From Roseovarius aestuariivivens (GTDB lineage: Bacteria > Pseudomonadota > Alphaproteobacteria > Rhodobacterales > Rhodobacteraceae), in the NCBI RefSeq assembly GCF_004761875.1, contig NZ_SJEY01000002.1, forward strand, positions 1 through 64,000: DNA of 64,000 nt, read 5' to 3'. Position 1 is the stretch's first letter, and every line of letters begins with the position of its first letter. The translations under genes were made by a program, and so were the position numbers. Under the pieces are notes generated by a model, which saw only the letters and a list, made by a program, of their open reading frames with translations, did not search any database and was not told the origin of the DNA. Positions 36,584 to 45,279 of this stretch are shown piece after piece.

Positions 36584-37819
36584 ATGACTGCGCAAGCTCC
36601 CATCACCGCCGCCACCGCGCGGCCCGAATTCTACCGCTTCCACAATGGCGAAAAGGCCCCGCTGCCCTTTGCCGCGTCCGAGTATGACGCCCGCCTGAAC
36701 GGCCTGCGCGCCATCATGGCGCAACACGGCCTTGACGCCGTCGTGCTCAGTTCGATGCACAACATCGCCTATTACTCGGGCTTTCTGTACTGTTCCTTCG
36801 GGCGGCCCTACGGCCTTGTCGTGACCGCCACTGACAGCGTCACGATCTCGGCGGGGATCGACGCAGGCCAGCCGTGGCGGCGCTGTCACGGTGACAACAT
36901 CACCTACACGGACTGGGCGCGCGACAATTACTGGCGCGCGATCCGCCACCTGACCGGTGAGGGCGCGAAGATCGGCTATGAGGGCGATCACCTGACGCTG
37001 ATGCAGAAGGCTAAACTCGACAGCTTCCTTGCGCCTACCGCGACCCTTGACATCGCTGCCGACGCGATGGTCCAGCGTATGGAAAAATCCCCCGCTGAGA
37101 TCGAGATGATCCGCAAATGCTGCAAGATCGCCGATGTGGGCGGCTACGCCATCCGCGACGCAGTAAAAGTGGGCGCGCGCGAGATCGACATCGCCATGGC
37201 GGGCCGCGACGCGATGGAGCTGGAGATCGCCCGCGTCTTTCCCGATGCCGAATACCGCGACACCTGGGTCTGGTTCCAGTCCGGGCTCAACACCGACGGC
37301 GCGCATAACCCCGTCACCGCAAGGCAGGTGGAGACGGGCGATATCCTGTCGCTCAACACCTTCCCGATGGTCTCGGGCTATTACGTGGCGCTGGAACGCA
37401 CGATGTTCGCCGGCCACTGCGATGACGCCTCGCTCAAGCTCTGGCAGGCCAATGTGGACACCCACGAATACGGCATGTCGCTGCTGAAACCGGGCGTCAC
37501 CTGCGCCGAGGTCACGCACAAGATCAACGCCTTCTTGGCGGAGCGTGATCTGCTGCAATACCGCACCTTCGGCTACGGCCACAGCTTCGGCATCCTCTCG
37601 CATTACTATGGCCGCGAGGCGGGGCTCGAGCTGCGCGAGGATATCGACACGGTGCTCAAGCCCGGCATGGTCATCTCGATGGAACCGATGCTGACCCTGC
37701 CCGAGGGCCAGCCGGGCGCGGGCGGCTACCGCGAGCATGACGTGCTGATCATCACCGACGATGGCGCCGAGGACATAACCGGCTATCCCTACGGCCCGGA
37801 GACGAATGTCGTCGGGTAA
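36584..37819 (+). CDS. Creatinase-like M24 amidinohydrolase
   Basis: A 411-residue pita-bread-fold protein. It matches characterised Pseudomonas creatinase along its length: HNIAYYSGFLYCSFGRPYGL, GQPWRRCHGDNITYTDWARD, WFQSGLNTDGAHNPVT with the catalytic His, and RTFGYGHSFGILSHYYGREA with the second active-site His. It ends MVISMEPMLTLPEGQPGAGG. Creatinase hydrolyses creatine to sarcosine and urea without metal; closely related marine proteins may act on other amidino compounds. A good AAGGAGG site lies 8 bases before the ATG. A strong terminator follows. Confidence 0.85.
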   Translation: MTAQAPITAATARPEFYRFHNGEKAPLPFAASEYDARLNGLRAIMAQHGLDAVVLSSMHNIAYYSGFLYCSFGRPYGLVVTATDSVTISAGIDAGQPWRRCHGDNITYTDWARDNYWRAIRHLTGEGAKIGYEGDHLTLMQKAKLDSFLAPTATLDIAADAMVQRMEKSPAEIEMIRKCCKIADVGGYAIRDAVKVGAREIDIAMAGRDAMELEIARVFPDAEYRDTWVWFQSGLNTDGAHNPVTARQVETGDILSLNTFPMVSGYYVALERTMFAGHCDDASLKLWQANVDTHEYGMSLLKPGVTCAEVTHKINAFLAERDLLQYRTFGYGHSFGILSHYYGREAGLELREDIDTVLKPGMVISMEPMLTLPEGQPGAGGYREHDVLIITDDGAEDITGYPYGPETNVVG

Positions 37820-37828
37820 AATGAAGGA

Positions 37829-37854
37829 GCCCCCACAGACGGCTGTGGGGGCTT
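37829..37854 (+). terminator. Terminator after the creatinase gene
   Basis: A perfect 10-bp stem GCCCCCACAG / CTGTGGGGGC with the loop ACGG, starting 10 bp past the stop codon. Only two T follow directly, but the stem is very stable. Confidence 0.75.
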
Positions 37855-37866
37855 AAGTAAGTCCAA

Positions 37867-38032
37867 GCCGCGCGATTGCCAGACCGCGGGATGGCGACCT
37901 GACAGTAGTTCAGATCACTTTATCGCTGCTGTTCCGCAAAACCTCTGATCGAAGCGCAAACGTCACCCAATCGCCAGCCCGTTCGAGCGGTCTGGCGATC
38001 GCGCGGCGGCCTGCGGCCTTGGGTCCGCGCGG
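37867..38032. repeat. Dispersed ~165-bp repeat, copy A
   Basis: The left end CCGCGCGATTGCCAGACCGC (37868-37887) is an inverted repeat of the right end GCGGTCTGGCGATCGCGCGG (37987-38006) with one mismatch. The right end is followed by a short GGCCTGCGGCC hairpin. Copy B at 55760 shares this layout and internal blocks such as CACTTTAT and TTCCGCAAA. No coding potential was seen. It resembles a small non-autonomous mobile or REP-like element. Confidence 0.6.
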
Positions 38033-38041
38033 GAAAGCCTC

Positions 38042-38857
38042 TCACACCATCGCAAAGATCCGGGCCGGCCCCCCGGTGCCGCCCTTGTGCTTGGGCGCGC
38101 CGATCACGACGGTGGCCCCACTGGCCGGCACCTTGTCAAGATTGGCGATGTTCTCGATCCCGAACCGCCCGGTGGGCAACCACGCGTAATGCGTCGCAAA
38201 ATCCGCCGACGGCCCATGATCAAGCGACAGCGTGTCCGAGGCAATCGACATCGCGCCCGTCTCTTCGAGAAGCATCTGCGTCGCCTCCACATGAAAGCCC
38301 GGGAAATGCATCACCTCGCCGTCGAACCCCCGGAACGCGTCCGTGCCAGTCTTCGCGCCCCAGCCCGAATGCAGCGCCACGCAGGCATTGTCGGGAATAT
38401 CGCCGTGGCTCGCCATCCAGGCCTTGAGATCCTCGGGCGTTACCTGCGCATCGGCGTTCTCCTCGGCCTTCGCGGCGATGTCGATCACGCATAGGGGCGC
38501 CACCAGCGTGCCCACCGGGATCTCGTCCACCGACATGCCGTCCGCCGAAAAATGCAGCGGCGCATCCACATGCGTGCCGGTATGCTCGTTCACGCTCAGC
38601 TCCAGCAGGTTGAAGCCATTGTCGGCGAAGTTGAACTTTTGTTCCCGCGAAATCCCCGGCGCGCCGAAATAGGTGGGAAAGCTTTCATCATAGGCATGGG
38701 TCAGATCCTCGACCATCCCATGCCCGGCGGCCAGAGCGGGCGGCGCGCTGAAAGAGCCCACCGCGGCCGCGGCTCCGGCTGCGGCACTGACCCCGAAAAA
38801 CTGGCGCCGCGACAGCATCCTGTCCTTCACCGCTTGCATCACGCAGATATCACACAT
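38042..38857 (-). CDS. Tat-exported cyclase-family metal hydrolase
   Basis: A 271-residue protein. The N terminus bears a twin-arginine signal (LSRRQFFGVSAAAGAAAAVG then ALAAG), so it is folded before export. The mature part is of the cyclase / kynurenine-formamidase-like family with the metal motif NEHTGTHVDAPLHFSADG, and a later DTLSLDHGPS. Family members hydrolyse amides such as N-formylkynurenine or isatin. The substrate is not known. A few residues before the Tat motif contain two Cys (CDICVMQ). Confidence 0.82.
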   Translation of the reverse strand: MCDICVMQAVKDRMLSRRQFFGVSAAAGAAAAVGSFSAPPALAAGHGMVEDLTHAYDESFPTYFGAPGISREQKFNFADNGFNLLELSVNEHTGTHVDAPLHFSADGMSVDEIPVGTLVAPLCVIDIAAKAEENADAQVTPEDLKAWMASHGDIPDNACVALHSGWGAKTGTDAFRGFDGEVMHFPGFHVEATQMLLEETGAMSIASDTLSLDHGPSADFATHYAWLPTGRFGIENIANLDKVPASGATVVIGAPKHKGGTGGPARIFAMV

Positions 38858-38965
38858 TATCTCGGCTCCTGTTGGTTGTGTTTGCGTCCTGGACGCAGGA
38901 TAACATGATCACACCGCATGGCGTCCCAAATTCGACCGACGCCGCCGCGAAAGGAGCGATCGGAT

Positions 38966-39541
38966 ATGTATTATTTCAAGCTGGGCTTCTGGGCCGTGGT
39001 CTGGATCCTGATCGCCGCCTTCCTGCATTACACCCTGCCCCAGACAGATATCGCGCGGATCACCGATACATATGAAAAGCGCATGGATTTCGGTGACAAT
39101 GCGCTTTTCTGGGCCGGGGCGGATACCGGCAACAACGCCACCCTGCAAAACCGCGACGTGCAGTTCATCCAGTCGATCCTCGCCAAGGGCGGACCGATGG
39201 TCTACCGCAACGAAGATACCGGCTGGGGCTGGCCGCCTTATTTCAAATTCGACACCGCCAATCTTCAGGCCGAGGCGAATGACCTGCGCTCGACCGCCGA
39301 CAGCCCCAACTGGGTGGCGATCAAGCATTACGGCTGGCGCAACGAGTTCTTCACGATCTTTCCCAACGCGATCAGCGTCCGCTCGATCGAGGGGCCCGAT
39401 GTGACGATCATCCCGTGGTTCAACATCATCTTTCTGACGCTGCTCTTTGCCGCCTTCTGGGCGATCCGCGTGCGCTGGCGCCGGTTCCGCCGCCGGCGCA
39501 TTGACCCCACCTTGGATGAATGGACAGACGGCTGGGGCTGA
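38966..39541 (+). CDS. DUF1523 membrane protein
   Basis: A 191-residue protein with one N-terminal membrane segment (FWAVVWILIAAFLHYTLPQT) and one near residue 150-170 (WFNIIFLTLLFAAFWAIRV). Between them is a soluble domain with FWAGADTGNNATLQNRDVQF and VAIKHYGWRNEFFTIFPNA, matching DUF1523. This family is typical of Rhodobacterales and of unknown function. ATG 38966 follows AAGGAG; a longer frame from 38918 lacks a ribosome site. Confidence 0.8.
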   Translation: MYYFKLGFWAVVWILIAAFLHYTLPQTDIARITDTYEKRMDFGDNALFWAGADTGNNATLQNRDVQFIQSILAKGGPMVYRNEDTGWGWPPYFKFDTANLQAEANDLRSTADSPNWVAIKHYGWRNEFFTIFPNAISVRSIEGPDVTIIPWFNIIFLTLLFAAFWAIRVRWRRFRRRRIDPTLDEWTDGWG

Positions 39542-39546
39542 GCCCC

Positions 39547-40419
39547 CTAGCGCTTGCCGTAGTAAAGCCCGACCACATGCTCGGCTTCCGCAAAGAAAAG
39601 CCAGCGTGACGCCGCCACCCCCGCGACATGCGCGATCACGGCCAGCAGCGCCATGAGATGCGAAAACGGCAGCACCAGAACCAGCACCGGCACCATGTAA
39701 CCGAGGCTAAGCGCGATCGCCCGCAGCTTGACGGCATGCTTGCGTCCGACCACGTGCACGAATTCCCGCAGGAGGTAATTGTTGCCGGTATGCGGCGGCT
39801 CGAAGGCACGCACCGTCCCGATCTCACCCAGCCCCGTGGCGCTCGCCATATCGGTGCCGCTCTGCAGAAGGGCCTTGTCGCCGCGCACCCACCACGCCAC
39901 CTGCAGTGCCGCCGCCGCCGTCAGGAACCACGGCGCAAGACTCACCTGCCCGGCGAGAAGCGCGCCGCCGCCTAGGGAAAGAGCCAGAAAGAGCGCCGGC
40001 GTCAGCGCGGTGTTCCAGCGCGGCACGGTCCTGAGCTGCGCGTAGATCATCGAGGTGGTGAACACCGTCCCGGCAGAGAGCGCCGCCCCAAGCCAGCCCA
40101 GCACGCTCAGCCGGACCCCGAACAGCACCACCAGCGCCGCGTAAAGCCCCATCACAGACAAGGCCGCGACCGCACAGATGCCTTCCCGGCTGAGCCAGCT
40201 CGACCGCCATTGGGAAAACGCTTTTACTGCGCGTTCCGGGTGACCAAGGTGAAAGGTCGACGCCAGAAGACCACCCACCGAGAGCGCAAAGGCAATGGCG
40301 AAGAACACCGCCGCCACCCAGCCCTCCGACGCCGGCATGCCCAGCCCCAGCCAGAACAAAAGGCCGAAACCGAGCCCGGAAAGCGTGGTGAAGACAATGA
40401 CGGACGGAGCGGGATGCAT
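39547..40419 (-). CDS. soeC: Sulfite dehydrogenase membrane subunit SoeC
   Basis: A 290-residue DmsC/NrfD-type membrane anchor with about eight hydrophobic segments, including FTTLSGLGFGLLFWLGLG near the start and LRAIALSLGYMVPVLVLVLP near the end, and a loop STFHLGHPERAVKAFSQWRS typical of DmsC-like subunits. It should pass electrons from SoeB to ubiquinone. Its ATG overlaps the soeB stop (ATGA, 40417-40421). Named SoeC rather than DmsC because it sits with xsc and pta. Confidence 0.85.
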   Translation of the reverse strand: MHPAPSVIVFTTLSGLGFGLLFWLGLGMPASEGWVAAVFFAIAFALSVGGLLASTFHLGHPERAVKAFSQWRSSWLSREGICAVAALSVMGLYAALVVLFGVRLSVLGWLGAALSAGTVFTTSMIYAQLRTVPRWNTALTPALFLALSLGGGALLAGQVSLAPWFLTAAAALQVAWWVRGDKALLQSGTDMASATGLGEIGTVRAFEPPHTGNNYLLREFVHVVGRKHAVKLRAIALSLGYMVPVLVLVLPFSHLMALLAVIAHVAGVAASRWLFFAEAEHVVGLYYGKR

Positions 40420-41180
40420 CAGATCTTCTCCAGCATCTTGTCGAGCCACCCGACAAAGCCGCGCGGCTCTTCCGCCACCGGCTTCAGAAGCGGCGCGAGA
40501 ATGTCGATCTCGCCCGGGCCGACCGGCTCGGTCCGGTCCTTGGGCCGGGGCGGCAGGTACTTGTTGACGGGTTTAGTGCCCTGTTCGGGCATCAGGTCCA
40601 TCCCGCCGCGCGCCTCGACCAAACGGCTGACATCGCTCTGCGGATCGCCCAGATCCCCGAAATGCCGCGCCCCGGCGGGGCAGGTACGCACGCAGGCGGG
40701 CACCCGGTCCACCTCGGGCAGGTTCTCGTTATAGATCCGGTCGACACAAAGCGTGCACTTCTTCATCACGCCTTCGGCGGCGTCCATCTCGCGCGCGCCA
40801 TAGGGACAGGCCCAGGCGCACAGCCCGCAGCCGATACAATCGCTTTCATTGACCAGAACGATCCCGTCTTCCACCCGCTTGTAACTCGCCCCGGTCGGGC
40901 AGACGGTCACACAGGGCGCGTCCTCGCAGTGCAGGCAGGATTTGGGGAAATGCACCAGCTGCGCCGCGCCGCTCTCGGGCTGCACTTCGTAAGAATGCAC
41001 GCGGTTGAGGAAAGTGCCGCTCGGGTCCGCGCCGTAAGGGTCCTGATCCGACAGGGGCGCGCCGTAGTTCTCGGTATTCCAGCCCTTGCAGCTGACCACG
41101 CAGGCATGACAGCCCACGCAGGTATCGAGATCGATCACCAGCCCCATCTTCCGCTGCGTCGCTTCGGGCAAATCCGTCAT
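40419..41180 (-). CDS. soeB: Sulfite dehydrogenase iron-sulfur subunit SoeB
   Basis: A 253-residue four-cluster ferredoxin protein: CVGCHACVVSC, CLHCEDAPCVTVC, CIGCGLCAWAC and CTLCVDR...ACVRTC, each able to hold one [4Fe-4S] centre. The start GLVIDLDTCVGCHA is typical of DMSO-reductase-family B subunits. It relays electrons from the molybdenum subunit SoeA to SoeC. The start at 41180 overlaps the stop of the 48-residue gene; the longer open frame upstream is antisense-like and contains no family sequence. Confidence 0.9.
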   Translation of the reverse strand: MTDLPEATQRKMGLVIDLDTCVGCHACVVSCKGWNTENYGAPLSDQDPYGADPSGTFLNRVHSYEVQPESGAAQLVHFPKSCLHCEDAPCVTVCPTGASYKRVEDGIVLVNESDCIGCGLCAWACPYGAREMDAAEGVMKKCTLCVDRIYNENLPEVDRVPACVRTCPAGARHFGDLGDPQSDVSRLVEARGGMDLMPEQGTKPVNKYLPPRPKDRTEPVGPGEIDILAPLLKPVAEEPRGFVGWLDKMLEKI

Positions 41181-41323
41181 GCCGCCACCTCTTGCGCTGT
41201 CCCGATCCCGGTGACCGGCTCTTCCGTCGCCGGGTCCCAGCTCACGATGAACCAGACAAACGACCCCACCACCAGCGCGACGAACACCAGGATCGCCAGA
41301 AGCGTCACCGACTTCCCACTCAT
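41177..41323 (-). CDS. 48-residue membrane peptide between soeA and soeB
   Basis: A small gene usually below calling thresholds. It encodes a single membrane segment, KSVTLLAILVFVALVVGSFV, followed by WFIVSWDPATEEPVTG and a short polar tail. It overlaps soeA's stop (ATGA at 41320-41323) and soeB's start (41177-41180), so it is translated as part of the soe set. It is not a recognised SoeABC subunit. It may be an extra membrane subunit or an assembly factor; this is inferred from position only. Confidence 0.75.
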   Translation of the reverse strand: MSGKSVTLLAILVFVALVVGSFVWFIVSWDPATEEPVTGIGTAQEVAA

Positions 41324-44151
41324 TTGCCGACCTTCCATGCCAGCGTCCCCGGCCCCGTTCCGACCGGCGAGGTCTGCAACCCAAAGGTCGGCTGCGTCTC
41401 CTCCGGCGGGGCCGGAACCCGCTCAATCTTCACGCGAAGATCGAACCACGCGGCCTGACCGGTCACCGGATCGCCGTTGGCCCAGCGCAACCCGTCGCCC
41501 TTGGGCGGCAGCAATTCGTGAATGAGATGATTGAGCAGAAAGCCCTTCTTCGTCTCCGGCGCATCGGGTTTGAGCGCCCAGGCCCCCTTGCGCTTGCCAA
41601 TCGCGTTCCACGTCCAGACGGTGTTTTCGTTGAGCGCGGCCATATGCGCCACCGGCACGACGATCGCCCCATGCGCAGAGCTGACCTTGGCCCAGTCACC
41701 CTCGGCGAACCCGTGTGCCTCCCAGATCTTCGTCGGCAGGTAGAGCGGATTATGCCCGTGGATCTGGCGCAGCCACGCATTCTGCGATCCCCAGGAATGA
41801 TACATGGCCATAGGCCGCTGCGTCAGCGCATGAATGGGATACTCCACCGGGTCCACATGGCCATCCTCGAAGGGCGGATACCAAATGGGAAGCGGATCGA
41901 GCGTGGCCTTGATCCGCTCGCGCAGATGCTCGGGCGGCTGGCGGTCGCCCTGCCCTTCGGCGGCCAACTGAAACTTGCGCATCGTCTCGACATAAAGGTC
42001 GAAAACATACGGTTGCGGATGGTCATACAGCCCCATCCCGACCGCCCAGTCCTGATAGCCCATGTTCCAGGGCTTCATATAGGCGTGCTCGTCCGCAATG
42101 TGGCTCACGAAAAAGCCGCCGTTCCTGATATAGCTGTCAAGCTGCGCTTCGTTCGGCGCGCCACGTCCGTGGGTCAGGCCCTTGTCGCCCATGCGCCAAC
42201 CCGCCAGCGGCCCGATCCCCGGCTTGCGTTCGTGATTGACGATGTAATCAGCGTAATCGGCATATTTCGCCGCGCCGCTCTCGTCGACGAAGCCCGGCAA
42301 TCCCAGCTTGTTGGCCAGCTGCACCAGCACCGTCTGAAACCCGCGCACATCGCGGTCGGGCTCCACCACCGGCCAGCGGATTGCGTCAGCCGCCGCATCC
42401 GCCTCGCAGATCGGACGATCCAGCAGGCTGATGCAATCGTGCCGCTCCAGATAGGTTGTGTCGGGCAGGATCAGGTCGGCATAGGCCACCATCTCGGAAC
42501 TATACGCATCCGAATAGATAATACGCGGGATGACGTATTCGCCGTCCTCGCCCTTGTCCGTCAGCATGTCGATCACGCCGCGCGTGTTCATCGACGAGTT
42601 CCACGACATGTTGGCCATGTACATGAACAGCGTGTCGATCTTGTACGGATCCCCCGCATGGGCGTTGCTGATCACCATATGCATCAGCCCATGCGCGCTC
42701 ATCGGGTTTTCCCAAGTGAACGCCTTGTCGATCCGCGCCGGGCTGCCATCGTCCTTCAGCGCTAGATCCTCCGGCCCGCGCACGAACCCCAGATGCGGTC
42801 CATCGAGCGGCTTGCCGGGCGTTACCTTGCAATGCGGCGTGGGGTGGATCGTCATCGGCTTCGGATAGGGCGGCTTGAAACGAAAGCCCCCTGGGACCTC
42901 GACCGACCCCAGCAGGATCTGCAGCATGTGCAGCGCACGGCAGGTCTGGAAGCCGTTGGAATGTGCGGAAATTCCGCGCATCGCGTGAAAGCTGACGGGC
43001 CGGCCCCGCATCTCCGAATGCGTCTCACCCCGGAAATCGGTCCATTTCCGCTCCAGTACGATCTCTTCCTCAAACGCCACGCGCGCCAACTCGGCGGAGA
43101 TGGCGCGGATACGTCCCGCGCTGACGCCCACGCGCTCGGCCACCGCCTCCGGCGCATAGGCCTTGTCCATATAACGCTCGGCCAACAGGTGCATCACCGG
43201 GCGATGCGTCACGCCCGCCTGCCGATGGGTCGCGGCCAGATCCGGCTTCACGCCTTTCGCATCGAAGGCCGCCAGCTTTCCCGTCCTCCGGTCGATCACT
43301 TGCGGCTTACCGTCGTCATCGCGCAGAAAGAGGCCATGTTCGGCGCTCTTCGGATCGCTGTTCACCAGCACCGGCGCGTTGGTGTAGCGCGCGAGATAGT
43401 CGAGGTCGATCTTGCCCGCGCGAAGCAACTCATGGACCAGCGCCAGAATGAATAGCCCATCGGTGCCCGGCGTGATCCCGACCCACTCATCCGCCACGGC
43501 GTTATATCCGGTGCGAATGGGGTTCACCCCGATCACCTTTGCGCCGCGTTCCTTCAGCCGGCCAATGCCCATCTTGATCGGATTGCTGTCATGGTCCTCG
43601 GCCACCCCGAAAATCATGAAGAGCTTGGTCCGCTCCCAGTCCGGTTGCCCGAACTCCCAGAACGCGCCGCCCATCGTATAGATGCCCGCCGCCGCCATGT
43701 TGACCGAACAAAACCCGCCATGCGCGGCGTAATTCGGCGTGCCGAAATTCTGCGCCCAGAAACTGGTGAAGCTCTGGCTCTGATCGCGGCCTGTAAAAAA
43801 CGCCAGCTTCTCCGGCGCTTTTTCTCGCAAAGGCTTCAGCCAGCTCACCGCCAGGTCCAGCGCCTCGTCCCAGGAAATCTCCTCGAACTCGCCCGAGCCA
43901 CGCGGCCCGACCCGCTTCAATGGCGCCCGCAGGCGCGAGGGCGCATTGTGCTGCATGATACCCGCGCTGCCCTTGGCGCACAGAACACCCTTGTTCACCG
44001 GGTGATCCCGGTTGCCCTCGATATACGCGACCTTGCCGTTCTTCATATGCACGTTGATCCCGCAGCGGCAGGCGCACATGTAACAGGTCGTCTTGCGCAC
44101 CTCGTCGCTGACATCCGGCGACAGGTCGAGACTGGGCTGCGTATGGTTCAT
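41320..44151 (-). CDS. soeA: Sulfite dehydrogenase molybdenum subunit SoeA
   Basis: A 943-residue molybdopterin oxidoreductase of the DMSO-reductase family. The N-terminal [4Fe-4S] motif is CYMCACRCGI..., with the fourth Cys in VLCAKG. Further family motifs are FFTGRDQSQSFTSFWAQNFG and HGGFCSVNM, where the Cys could be the Mo ligand. The C-terminal molybdopterin domain has LTQRPMAMYHSWGSQNAWLR. With SoeBC it oxidises cytoplasmic sulfite to sulfate and reduces quinone. The ATG at 44151 follows GGAG by 5 bases; a GTG at 44157 is an alternative. No Tat signal, as expected for the cytoplasmic Soe type. Confidence 0.88.
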   Translation of the reverse strand: MNHTQPSLDLSPDVSDEVRKTTCYMCACRCGINVHMKNGKVAYIEGNRDHPVNKGVLCAKGSAGIMQHNAPSRLRAPLKRVGPRGSGEFEEISWDEALDLAVSWLKPLREKAPEKLAFFTGRDQSQSFTSFWAQNFGTPNYAAHGGFCSVNMAAAGIYTMGGAFWEFGQPDWERTKLFMIFGVAEDHDSNPIKMGIGRLKERGAKVIGVNPIRTGYNAVADEWVGITPGTDGLFILALVHELLRAGKIDLDYLARYTNAPVLVNSDPKSAEHGLFLRDDDGKPQVIDRRTGKLAAFDAKGVKPDLAATHRQAGVTHRPVMHLLAERYMDKAYAPEAVAERVGVSAGRIRAISAELARVAFEEEIVLERKWTDFRGETHSEMRGRPVSFHAMRGISAHSNGFQTCRALHMLQILLGSVEVPGGFRFKPPYPKPMTIHPTPHCKVTPGKPLDGPHLGFVRGPEDLALKDDGSPARIDKAFTWENPMSAHGLMHMVISNAHAGDPYKIDTLFMYMANMSWNSSMNTRGVIDMLTDKGEDGEYVIPRIIYSDAYSSEMVAYADLILPDTTYLERHDCISLLDRPICEADAAADAIRWPVVEPDRDVRGFQTVLVQLANKLGLPGFVDESGAAKYADYADYIVNHERKPGIGPLAGWRMGDKGLTHGRGAPNEAQLDSYIRNGGFFVSHIADEHAYMKPWNMGYQDWAVGMGLYDHPQPYVFDLYVETMRKFQLAAEGQGDRQPPEHLRERIKATLDPLPIWYPPFEDGHVDPVEYPIHALTQRPMAMYHSWGSQNAWLRQIHGHNPLYLPTKIWEAHGFAEGDWAKVSSAHGAIVVPVAHMAALNENTVWTWNAIGKRKGAWALKPDAPETKKGFLLNHLIHELLPPKGDGLRWANGDPVTGQAAWFDLRVKIERVPAPPEETQPTFGLQTSPVGTGPGTLAWKVGK

Positions 44152-44223
44152 GTGCACTCCACGGTCATGCTCGGAAACACGCTCTGTCGATGTGATCGCG
44201 TGCAGGGCTTGGGGTCAAGCCGT

Positions 44224-45279
44224 TCATGCCAAAAGCCCTGCGACATCCCGCGCGATCTGGCGCTCTTCATCGGCGGGCACGACATGCACCGGCACGTCGC
44301 CCAGCCAGGCAAGATGCTCCATTATACGCCTGCGTATGGGTCCCGCGTTCTCCCCGATCCCCCCGGTAAAGGCGACCGCATCGACACCCTGCATCGCGGC
44401 GATCGCCGACCCGGCCTGCCGGGCAGCCCAGTAGCAGAAATGCGCAACCGCAAAGCGCGCCGCGTCGTCGTCCCGGGCCAGCAGCGCGGCCATGTCATTT
44501 GTTCCGGCCAGTGCGGTCAGCCCGCTTTGCTTGTTCAGGATCGCGCCGGCCCCGTCGATTCCGTGATCCTCGGCCAGCCGCAGCACCGCCATGCCGTCGA
44601 TGGCCCCGGCGCGGGTGCCCATCACCAGCCCGTCCAGCGGCGAATAGCCCATGGAGGTCGCCACCGACCGCCCGTCGACCATCGCACAAAGACTTGCCCC
44701 GTTGCCAAGGTGAAGCCCAAGCAGGCGGCGCGGCAGGGCGTCACCGAACTGCGCCACCATCCCGGCATAGGACAGACCATGAAACCCGTAGCGCCGGATG
44801 CCCTTGGCCCGCTCCGCTTTGGGGATGGCATAGGTCACGGCCACCGTCGGGTTGCCGGCATGAAAAGCGGTGTCGAAACTGCCGAATTGCGGCAGGTCCG
44901 GCGCTAGCGCTTGCAAGGCCCGCACGCCCGACAGGTTGTGCGGATTGTGCAGGGGCGCCAGCGGCACACAGGCCTCGATCTGCCGGAGCGTCGCATCGTT
45001 CAGGCGCACAGGCGCCGTCAGATCCGCGCCGCCATGCACAATCCGGTGGCCCGCCGCCGTCAGCGCGCGCACCGGATGCCCGGCCTGGGCAAGGCGCTCC
45101 AGCAACATACCACACGCCTGCGTATGGTTTTCAGCCACCACATCCTGCACCGTGCCCCCAAGGCGCAGCTGCCCTGCTCCGCCGATCTCGGTCACCGCGC
45201 CGGATATCACCGACGTCAGGTCCGGCGCGAAAAGTTCGACCTTGATCGAGGACGAGCCCGCATTCACCACAAGGATCAT
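44224..45279 (-). CDS. ackA: Acetate kinase
   Basis: A 351-residue acetate kinase. It has the N-terminal phosphate motif ILVVNAGSSSIKVELFA, FDTAFHAGNPTVAVTYAIP, RYGFHGLSY, and FTGGIGENAGPIRRR near the C terminus. It interconverts acetyl phosphate plus ADP with acetate plus ATP. Its start overlaps the pta stop by 4 bp (45276-45279). In this position it offers an ATP-yielding exit for acetyl phosphate formed by Xsc. It is somewhat shorter than the usual ~400 residues. Confidence 0.93.
   Translation of the reverse strand: MILVVNAGSSSIKVELFAPDLTSVISGAVTEIGGAGQLRLGGTVQDVVAENHTQACGMLLERLAQAGHPVRALTAAGHRIVHGGADLTAPVRLNDATLRQIEACVPLAPLHNPHNLSGVRALQALAPDLPQFGSFDTAFHAGNPTVAVTYAIPKAERAKGIRRYGFHGLSYAGMVAQFGDALPRRLLGLHLGNGASLCAMVDGRSVATSMGYSPLDGLVMGTRAGAIDGMAVLRLAEDHGIDGAGAILNKQSGLTALAGTNDMAALLARDDDAARFAVAHFCYWAARQAGSAIAAMQGVDAVAFTGGIGENAGPIRRRIMEHLAWLGDVPVHVVPADEERQIARDVAGLLA

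Noticed and set aside
39547..44151. Calling the molybdenum operon DMSO reductase (dmsABC)
   Set aside because: Subunit types fit both, but there is no Tat signal on the A subunit and the operon follows xsc-pta-ackA, the known position of soeABC.
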